A DNA stretch of 16,703 nt from Angelakisella sp. (GTDB lineage: Bacteria; Bacillota; Clostridia; Oscillospirales; Ruminococcaceae). The notes under the pieces were generated by a model that had not been told where the DNA came from, ran no database searches, and worked only from the letters and a program-made list of their open reading frames with translations. This document shows positions 1 to 5,199 of this stretch, piece by piece. How positions within the stretch are numbered: the stretch's first letter is position 1; each line of letters opens with the position of its first letter. The stretch spans positions 1-16,703 of the forward strand of contig JAAWGY010000024.1 in the NCBI GenBank assembly GCA_022795575.1. Reading direction: 5' to 3'. A program made the translations under genes and the position numbers.

Positions 1-168
1 AACGCAGGAAGCCTTGATGGCTTTCAAGTTTTTGGGACAAAGGCAGCTGGGAAAGCTGCCGTCCAGATGGGTGTCGACAATTTTGATGGTTGCTATAAAC
101 AAAAACCACAGATAAGCTGGCAGGGAGGGCACCAAATGCGGACACCGCCGCCTCAAAACAAAAAAACC
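1..168. other. unassigned left edge, no recognisable gene
   Basis: No confident gene. A plus-strand frame is open from the window edge to a TAA at 113-115 (37 codons) and could be the tail of a gene starting outside, but I do not recognise the peptide. Two small perfect hairpins lie side by side: AAGCC/GGCTT at 9-23 and GGCAGCT/AGCTGCC at 42-60. They could belong to a structured RNA ending at the terminator at 169-196. Base composition is less GC-rich than the rest of the window. Confidence 0.3.
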
Positions 169-196
169 ACCGGACCCCAAGGGGCCCGGTTTTTTT
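169..196 (+). terminator. intrinsic terminator ahead of the YitT gene
   Basis: A ten-base arm at 169-178 pairs with 181-190 with a single A/C mismatch, and is followed by seven T at 190-196. An A-run at 161-166 on the other side could let it work on the minus strand too. It ends whatever transcript enters from the left edge and insulates the YitT gene. Confidence 0.8.
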
Positions 197-256
197 CTGC
201 CCTTTTCCCTGATAAAGCGGCAGTTCGCTATTCTATCATCAGGAGAGGGAATCACT

Positions 257-1141
257 ATGGAAAAGCGGGATAACTGGAGGAAGCAGGCGGGGGATCTGAC
301 CGCCATCCTGTTGGGCAACGCCCTGTACGCCCTGGCGGTGGCGGCGTTTGTGCTGCCCAACGGCCTTATCACCGGGGGCAGCACCGGCCTTGCCCTGGTG
401 GCGCGGCACCTGTGGGGCGTCCCGGTGGAGGGCTTTGTGGCCGTCTTTAACCCGGCCATGTTCCTGCTGGGGCTTTGGGCCCTGGGCGGGCGGTTTGCCC
501 TTACCACCCTGGTAAGCAGCTTCTGGTACCCGGTGGTCTTCGGGCTGCTCCAGCGGGTGCCGGGGATCGCCTTCCCCACCGAGGATAAGCTGCTGGCGGT
601 GGTCTTCGCCGGCGGGATGATCGGCGTCAGCATCGGGGTTGTCATCCGGGCCGGAGCCTCCACCGGGGGGATGGATATCCCGCCACTGGTGCTCCAGAGG
701 AAGGCCGGCATCCCGGTTTCGGTCTCCATCTACGCCTTCGATTTTGCCATCCTCCTGGGCCAGATGGCCTTTGCCCGGCGGGAGGAGGTGCTCTACGGCA
801 TCCTGCTGGTGCTGGTTTACACCCTGGTGTTGGATAAGGTGCTGCTGATGGGGAGCAGCCGCACCCAGGTCAAGGTGGTCAGCGCCCGGTACGAGGAGAT
901 CCGCCAGCTCATCCTACGGGAGCTGGACCGGGGCTGTACCCTGATGGAGGCGGAGACCGGCTTTTGCGGCAACCGGTGGCCCATGGTGCTGACGGTGGTC
1001 AGCGGCCGGGAGCTCCCCCGGCTCACCCGGATCATCCAGGAGCTGGACCCCGACGCCTTTTTGGTGGTGAGCCGGGTTACTGAGGTCCGGGGCCGGGGCT
1101 TTACCTTGGGCAAGGTCTACCGCCAGCGGGAGGAGGAGTGA
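257..1141 (+). CDS. YitT family membrane protein (DUF161 + DUF2179)
   Basis: This is a 294-residue integral membrane protein of the YitT family, widespread in Firmicutes and of uncertain transport or sensing function. The N-terminal two thirds form the membrane domain, with about five to six hydrophobic segments between residues 13 and 200. It includes the Gly-rich family loop LITGGSTGLAL near residue 40 and the ASTGGMDI motif near residue 135. Residues about 205-285 form the soluble DUF2179 domain, with the typical GCTLMEAETGF and RVTEVRGRGFT stretches. The length is normal for the family. The ATG at 257 has AGGAGAGGG just upstream. The gene stands alone, after a terminator and convergent with the small gene at 1149-1442. 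I see no clear promoter or downstream terminator. Confidence 0.93.
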   Translation: MEKRDNWRKQAGDLTAILLGNALYALAVAAFVLPNGLITGGSTGLALVARHLWGVPVEGFVAVFNPAMFLLGLWALGGRFALTTLVSSFWYPVVFGLLQRVPGIAFPTEDKLLAVVFAGGMIGVSIGVVIRAGASTGGMDIPPLVLQRKAGIPVSVSIYAFDFAILLGQMAFARREEVLYGILLVLVYTLVLDKVLLMGSSRTQVKVVSARYEEIRQLILRELDRGCTLMEAETGFCGNRWPMVLTVVSGRELPRLTRIIQELDPDAFLVVSRVTEVRGRGFTLGKVYRQREEE

Positions 1142-1148
1142 CCGGCGG

Positions 1149-1442
1149 TCAGCGCTCCCCGCCGTAGGCGGCAAGAAAGCCCAGCTCCCCCCGCTCCAGC
1201 CCCCGGGCGGCCTGCCGGACCCGGGCCAGGGCCTCCTCTCCGGTGTCGGTGCTCTGGATATAGGCGGCAATCCGCCCCCGGTCGGCATCGGGGAGGCGGG
1301 CAAAGGAGCCGGCGGCCTCCGGGGAAAGGGCCAGGGCGGCGTTTAAGCCCTGGGGGAGGTCCAGCGATAGGCGGCGGGGCGGCAGCGAGCCGCCGTCACC
1401 CAGCTTCGGTGTTTGGTTGTGCAGGACAGTCTGGTGGTTCAT
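1149..1442 (-). CDS. small hypothetical protein, weakly YdeI/OmdA-like
   Basis: This is a 97-residue soluble protein. The start chosen is the ATG at 1442, which has AAAGGAGG about eight bases upstream; an in-frame ATG 12 codons earlier lacks such a site. The N-terminal third is basic and proline-rich. The rest is predicted helical, with a pattern of the type LPQGLNAAL...FARLPDADRGRIAAYI...ARVRQAARGL. This resembles the short helical C-terminal region of YdeI/OmpD-associated-type proteins, but that match is by eye and weak. It ends seven bases from the convergent YitT gene. The downstream gene on the same strand is separated by a terminator, so it is probably monocistronic. Confidence 0.75.
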   Translation of the reverse strand: MNHQTVLHNQTPKLGDGGSLPPRRLSLDLPQGLNAALALSPEAAGSFARLPDADRGRIAAYIQSTDTGEEALARVRQAARGLERGELGFLAAYGGER

Positions 1443-1530
1443 GGTAGGTTTCCTCCTTTGGGATTGGCTTTTTGCCATTGCAGAAAGCTTGCCCGGCCGG
1501 GAGGAAAAGATACGTTGGAAAGAATTAGAA

Positions 1531-1581
1531 GCAAAAACAAAGGCTGTACCGATGCCTGCGTTTTGGCAACCGGTACAGCCT
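1531..1581 (-). terminator. intrinsic terminator of the antiporter gene
   Basis: The perfect 11-bp arms AGGCTGTACCG (1541-1551) and CGGTACAGCCT (1571-1581) enclose a 19-nt loop that adds a TGCC/GGCA pairing. Read on the minus strand, the hairpin is followed by TTTGTTTTTGC. It lies eight bases past the antiporter stop codon. Confidence 0.88.
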
Positions 1582-1588
1582 GCTGCGT

Positions 1589-2530
1589 TTAGCGGAAGAG
1601 CAGGACCAGATACCCCACGTACAGCCCCAGCAGCGCCGCCCCCTGCCAGCGGCGGAAGCTCCCCTTGCCCATGGCGGGGAGGAGGGTGACGGTGAGGAGC
1701 AGCAGCGCCGCCAGCAGGTCGTAGATGGCGTTGGGGCGCTCCACCGGCAGGACGCCGCCCCCAAAGAAGGTGCTTACCGCCGGCACCACCGTCAGGTCCA
1801 GGAGGTTGGCCCCAATGATGTTGCCCACCGAAAGGGAGGACTGCTTGCGGCTGATGGCGGTGATAGTAGTTACCAGCTCCGGCAGGCTGGTGCCCAGGGC
1901 CACCAGGGTAAGGGCGATCACCGCCTCCGGGATCCCCAGCAGCCGGGCCAGGATGGTGCCGTTATCCACCAGCAGCCGGGCCCCTGCCGCCAGCCCCACC
2001 GCCCCCAGCAGGAATTTTGTGAGGTAGACCGCCGCCGCCCGGGGGCTGCGCTCCGCCCCGGTCTCCTCCCTGGGGAAGAGGCAGCGCCGGGCGCTGTCCA
2101 GGTTGCTCTTCAAAAAGAGGAGAAGGATGACCAGAAGGAACAGCCCCTCCCGCCAGGTGAGCCGCCCGTCGATGCCAAAGGCCAGCATGGCCAGCAGGGC
2201 AAAGAGGAGCAGCACCCCCTTTTCCCGCAGGGAGCGGGGCTCCTCCTTACCGGGCAAAAAGAGAATGGAGATCCCCAGGATCAGCCCGGTGTTGCAGGAC
2301 ACCGACCCCACCGCGTTGCCCAGGGCCATGGCCCCGGAGCCCTGGGCCGCCGCCATGGAGGAGACCAGCAGCTCCGGCATGGTGGTCCCCAGGCTTACCA
2401 CCGTGGCCGCCACCACAAAGGGCGGGATGCCGGTGGCCCGGGCCATCCACTCCGCCCCCTCCACAAAGCTGTCGCCCCCCTTGATCATCAGCACAAGGCC
2501 CAGCAAAAACAACAGCACAACTCCTGTCAC
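1589..2530 (-). CDS. CaCA family calcium/sodium antiporter (YrbG-like)
   Basis: This is a 313-residue polytopic cation exchanger of the Ca2+:cation antiporter family, expected to exchange Na+ (or H+) for Ca2+ across the cytoplasmic membrane. Both inverted alpha repeats are visible. The alpha-1 repeat has VSLGTTMPELLVS at about residues 45-57, then GNAVGS from 71. The alpha-2 repeat has VALGTSLPELVTT at about 210-222, then GNIIGANLLDL from 236. The acidic residues of the two G-T-x-x-P-E motifs (E53 and E218) are the expected ion ligands. About ten hydrophobic segments span the protein, and a charged cytoplasmic loop runs from about 141 to 163. The start is GTG at 2530, preceded by AGGAGGG. A palindrome lies 26-40 bases upstream of the start. 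Confidence 0.95.
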   Translation of the reverse strand: MTGVVLLFLLGLVLMIKGGDSFVEGAEWMARATGIPPFVVAATVVSLGTTMPELLVSSMAAAQGSGAMALGNAVGSVSCNTGLILGISILFLPGKEEPRSLREKGVLLLFALLAMLAFGIDGRLTWREGLFLLVILLLFLKSNLDSARRCLFPREETGAERSPRAAAVYLTKFLLGAVGLAAGARLLVDNGTILARLLGIPEAVIALTLVALGTSLPELVTTITAISRKQSSLSVGNIIGANLLDLTVVPAVSTFFGGGVLPVERPNAIYDLLAALLLLTVTLLPAMGKGSFRRWQGAALLGLYVGYLVLLFR

Positions 2531-2555
2531 TTTCCGTTCCCTCCTGTCCTTTTCC

Positions 2556-2570
2556 CTGATAAGCTATCAG
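2556..2570. promoter_or_regulatory. perfect palindrome upstream of the antiporter
   Basis: CTGATA and TATCAG are perfect inverted repeats around AGC. They lie in the antiporter 5' region and would form either an operator or a leader hairpin. The preceding bases, CTTTTCCCTGATAA, also occur upstream of the YitT gene at 202-215. The role is unknown. Confidence 0.35.
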
Positions 2571-2761
2571 ATATATAGTAATGGCAGAGCTTGTATCATT
2601 CCCCAAGGGCCTGTCCTGTCGTGCCCGGCGGACCGCCCCGTCAAAGCTATTCTGCCCCCCGGCCCCGGGATTATTTCTCCCTCCCCGGCCCGGCGGAGGG
2701 AAGGATCCGGGATAAAAACGGCTTTTCCCCGGGGAAATCCACACTTTTTCGCAAAAAGCAC

Positions 2762-2790
2762 TTGCAACCGGCGCCCGGATGTGGTATCAT
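2762..2790 (+). promoter_or_regulatory. sigma-A type promoter of the rimP-nusA-infB operon
   Basis: The -35 element TTGCAA (2762-2767) and the -10 element TATCAT (2785-2790) are separated by exactly 17 bases. Transcription should start near 2797, giving a leader of about 90 nt before rimP. Confidence 0.75.
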
Positions 2791-2813
2791 ACAACCAGAT
2801 AAGGAGATTAGTA

Positions 2814-2864
2814 AAAGAGTGGGGCCACCCGCTCTTTCCTTTATGTATGGGGGCATTGCCCCCC
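2814..2864 (+). promoter_or_regulatory. two-hairpin leader of rimP
   Basis: The first hairpin pairs AAAGAGTGGG with CCCGCTCTTT around 2814-2838 and is followed by a pyrimidine-rich tract, so it could act as a weak attenuator. The second pairs GGGGGC with GCCCCC around an ATT loop near 2849-2864. The rimP ribosome binding site follows directly and stays unpaired in this fold. Regulation is inferred, not shown. Confidence 0.4.
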
Positions 2865-2888
2865 AAACCGCAAAGGAGGGAAGGTTTT

Positions 2889-3401
2889 TTGGCGCTTCGG
2901 AAGAAGGAAAGCACCATAGAGGTCGCCGCCCGGCTGGCCCAGCCCCTGCTGGAGGAGCTGGGGCTGGTGCTGTGGGACCTGCGCTTTGAAAAGGAGGGCA
3001 GCCTCTGGTACCTGCGCTATTTCATCGACAAGGAGGAGGGCGTCACCATCGACGACTGCGAGCGGTTCAGCCGGGCCATCGATAAAAGGCTGGATGCCGC
3101 AGACCCCATCGACCAGAGCTACACCCTGGAGGTTTCCTCCCCGGGCATCGAGCGGGAGCTGACCAAGGACTGGCACTACGAGGCCTGTATGGGCCTGGAG
3201 CTGTCGGTCCGTCTCATCCGCCCGGTGGACGGCGTGCGGGACTTTGTGGGCACCCTGACGGGGTACCGGGATGGCGCTGTGACGCTGCTGCTGCCGGAGG
3301 ATGTGGAGATGACCTTCCAAAGGGGGGAGGCCTCCCATGTCCGTGTTTATAACGACTACACACAGGAAGACTTTGACATAGAAGAAGATAGAGGAGAGTA
3401 A
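2889..3401 (+). CDS. rimP: ribosome maturation factor RimP
   Basis: RimP assists late maturation of the 30S subunit and acts in the cytoplasm. The 170-residue product has the family pattern: LAQPLLEELGLVLWDLRFEK near the N-terminus, then YLRYFIDKEEGVTIDDCERFSR. The signature YTLEVSSPGIERELT follows, and then a C-terminal SH3-like barrel (FVGTLTGYRDGAVTLLLPEDVEMTF). The start is TTG at 2889, with AAAGGAGGG eight bases upstream. A longer reading upstream has no ribosome binding site and would absorb the promoter. It is the first gene of the operon, with six bases between its stop and nusA. The acidic C-terminal tail is slightly longer than usual. Confidence 0.96.
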   Translation: MALRKKESTIEVAARLAQPLLEELGLVLWDLRFEKEGSLWYLRYFIDKEEGVTIDDCERFSRAIDKRLDAADPIDQSYTLEVSSPGIERELTKDWHYEACMGLELSVRLIRPVDGVRDFVGTLTGYRDGAVTLLLPEDVEMTFQRGEASHVRVYNDYTQEDFDIEEDRGE

Positions 3402-3407
3402 CAGAAG

Positions 3408-4550
3408 ATGGCTAAGGCAAAAAAGGCCGCCCCCAACACCAAGGAGAAGGATACACAGGAGTTTTTCGAGGCCCTGGCCCTGATGGGCCAGGAAAAGGGC
3501 ATCCCCCTGGAGTACCTGGTGGAAAAGATCAAAACCGCCATCGCCCTGGCGGTGAAGAAGGACCCCGCCGGCAGCGAGGAGAGCATCGTTGTCATCGACC
3601 CGGAGAGCAAGCGCTTCTATGTGGCCATGCGCAAGGAGGTGGTGGAGGAGGTGGAGGACCCGGCCACCCAGATCACCATCGAGGACGCGGTGAAGTACGA
3701 TAAAAAGGCCCTGGTGGGGGATATGGTGGAGATCCCCCTGGAGCCCAAGAAGTTTGGCCGCATCGCCGCACAGTCGGCAAAGCACGTAATCCGGCAGGGC
3801 ATCCGGGAGGCGGAAAAGGGGCTGCTGTTCCAGGAGTTCCGCTCCCGCCAGCACGATATCGTCACCGGCACCGTCCTGCGCAGCGATGTCAAGCGGGGCA
3901 TCGTCACCCTGGAGATCGGTAGCTCCGAGGCGGTGCTCCTGAAGAGCGAGCAGGTGCCCGGGGAGGAGTTTGTGGACGGCCAGAAGGTCCGGGTTTACGT
4001 GGTGGATGCCCAGAACGGGGAGAAGGGCCCCCGCCTGATGATCTCCCGCACCCACCCCAACCTGGTAAAGCGCCTCTTCGAGATGCAGGTGCCCGAGATC
4101 TACGACGGCGTGGTGCAGATCCGGGCCATCAGCCGGGAGGCCGGCAGCCGCAGCAAGCTGGCAGTCACCAGCCGGGACGAAAACGTGGACCCGGTGGGCG
4201 CCTGCATCGGCCCCAAGGGGATCCGTGTCACCAGCATTGTGGAGGAGCTGGGGGGGGAGAAGATCGACGTGGTCCCCTACAGCGAGGACCCGGCGGAATT
4301 CGTCTCCGCCGCCCTCTCTCCCGCCACCGTCCTCTCGGTGGAGATCCTGGAGATGAACCCTCCCAGCTGCCGGGTGACGGTGCCGGACCACCAGCTGAGC
4401 CTGGCCATCGGCAACAAGGGCCAAAACGCACGGCTGGCGGCCAAGCTTACCGGCTGGAAGATCGACATCCGGCCCGAGAGCGGCTTCTATGGCGAGGAGC
4501 CGGAGGAGGACGCCGGGGATGCCCCGGAGGAGCCGGAGGAGGAAGCGTAA
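3408..4550 (+). CDS. nusA: transcription termination/antitermination factor NusA
   Basis: NusA binds RNA polymerase and nascent RNA to control pausing, termination and antitermination. The 380-residue product has the Firmicutes architecture without the C-terminal acidic repeats of Proteobacteria. The polymerase-binding N-terminal domain spans about residues 18-140. An S1 domain starts at about 149 (DIVTGTVLRSDVKRGIVTLEIG). The first KH domain has the loop GACIGPKGIRV at 264-274, and the second has LAIGNKGQNARL at 332-343. A short, very acidic tail (362-380) ends the protein. The ATG at 3408 is preceded by GAGGAGAG. The ylxR gene begins 57 bases after the stop, in the conserved order rimP-nusA-ylxR. 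Confidence 0.98.
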   Translation: MAKAKKAAPNTKEKDTQEFFEALALMGQEKGIPLEYLVEKIKTAIALAVKKDPAGSEESIVVIDPESKRFYVAMRKEVVEEVEDPATQITIEDAVKYDKKALVGDMVEIPLEPKKFGRIAAQSAKHVIRQGIREAEKGLLFQEFRSRQHDIVTGTVLRSDVKRGIVTLEIGSSEAVLLKSEQVPGEEFVDGQKVRVYVVDAQNGEKGPRLMISRTHPNLVKRLFEMQVPEIYDGVVQIRAISREAGSRSKLAVTSRDENVDPVGACIGPKGIRVTSIVEELGGEKIDVVPYSEDPAEFVSAALSPATVLSVEILEMNPPSCRVTVPDHQLSLAIGNKGQNARLAAKLTGWKIDIRPESGFYGEEPEEDAGDAPEEPEEEA

Positions 4551-4607
4551 AAATAGTACGGCGGTTTTCCCGTCCGGAAAAGAACACCAGGGGGGTGGAG
4601 GTAGGCA

Positions 4608-4877
4608 ATGCAGAAGAAAAGGATCCCTGTGCGGATGTGCTCCGGATGCGGGGAGCACTTCCCCAAAAAGGAGCTGGTGCGGGTGGTCCGCTCGGCCCAG
4701 GGGGAGCTTTCGGTGGACCTTACCGGCAAAAAGTCGGGCCGGGGGGCGTATATCTGCCCAAGGGTGGAGTGCCTGAAGAAGGCCCGCAAGGCAAAGCGGC
4801 TGGAGCGGGCGCTGGAATGCCAGATCCCCGACGAGGTGTACCATCGACTGGAGGAGGAAATCGGCCGTAGTGAATAG
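4608..4877 (+). CDS. rnpM: YlxR family RNA-binding protein (RnpM, DUF448)
   Basis: This is an 89-residue YlxR-family protein. Members bind RNA, and in Bacillus subtilis the protein (RnpM) has been reported to modulate RNase P. Family marks are RIPVRMCSGCGEHFPKKELVRVV at the N-terminus, with the C11-x-x-C14 pair, then GRGAYICP and a basic helix KKARKAKRLERAL. The ATG at 4608 has GGAGGTAGGCA directly upstream. The reading frame overlaps the next gene by eight bases, so the two are probably translationally coupled. The gene lies in its usual position between nusA and the L7Ae-like gene. Confidence 0.95.
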   Translation: MQKKRIPVRMCSGCGEHFPKKELVRVVRSAQGELSVDLTGKKSGRGAYICPRVECLKKARKAKRLERALECQIPDEVYHRLEEEIGRSE

Positions 4878-5199
4878 ATTGTTAGGGCTGCTGTCCCTGT
4901 GCCGCAAGGCCGGGCGGCTGCGGATCGGTTTTGAACCGGTAAAGGACGCCGTGGAGGCGGGGGAGGCCAGGCTGGTGCTCTACGCCGCCGATTTTTCCCC
5001 AAGGAGCCGGGAACGGATGGAGCTGCTGCTGCAACGAGCGGGAGCCCCCCCCGGCAGGCAGGCAGCGGACCTGACGATGTACGATTTGTCCCAGGTGTGT
5101 GGAAAACTGGCCGGCGTTGCGGCGGTGGCCGACGACGGTTTTGCGGCCGGGATTGAGAAGATGCTGTGTGACCAGACGAAGGAGGAGCAGAATAGATGA
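4870..5199 (+). CDS. L7Ae/YlxQ family ribosomal-like protein
   Basis: This is a 109-residue member of the L7Ae/L30e/S12e/Gadd45 superfamily, of the YlxQ type found between ylxR and infB in Firmicutes. Such proteins bind kink-turn RNAs; the partner of YlxQ itself is not well defined. Visible features are the N-terminal LLGLLSLCRKAGRLRIGFEPV helix with its conserved basic residues, LVLYAADFSP in the core strand, and a C-terminal GVAAVADDGFAAGI segment. The start is GTG at 4870, inside the end of ylxR, with GGAGGAGG about ten bases upstream. The stop overlaps the infB start as ATGA, which implies coupled translation. Confidence 0.9.
   Translation: MNRLLGLLSLCRKAGRLRIGFEPVKDAVEAGEARLVLYAADFSPRSRERMELLLQRAGAPPGRQAADLTMYDLSQVCGKLAGVAAVADDGFAAGIEKMLCDQTKEEQNR

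Larger units (their letters stand above)
2531..2888. other. 358-bp divergent intergenic region
   Basis: This region separates the minus-strand antiporter from the rimP operon. It contains the palindrome CTGATA-AGC-TATCAG at 2556-2570, in the antiporter leader. It also contains an unannotated GC-rich stretch (about 2600-2740) in which I see no gene, the operon promoter at 2762-2790, and a leader with two hairpins. Plus-strand frames remain open through part of it, but they lack ribosome binding sites and run antisense to the antiporter. Confidence 0.7.

Noticed and set aside
67..273. 68-codon frame across the first terminator
   Set aside because: It reads through the terminator hairpin and the YitT ribosome binding site, and its peptide resembles nothing known.
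2103..2888. Long N-terminal extension in frame with rimP
   Set aside because: It runs antisense to the antiporter and through the promoter. The TTG at 2889 with AAAGGAGGG gives a normal RimP.
2841..4907. Minus-strand open frame of 688 codons opposite rimP-nusA-ylxR
   Set aside because: It is antisense to three well-supported genes, has a Leu/His/Gly-rich composition typical of the shadow of GC-rich coding DNA, and lacks a ribosome binding site.
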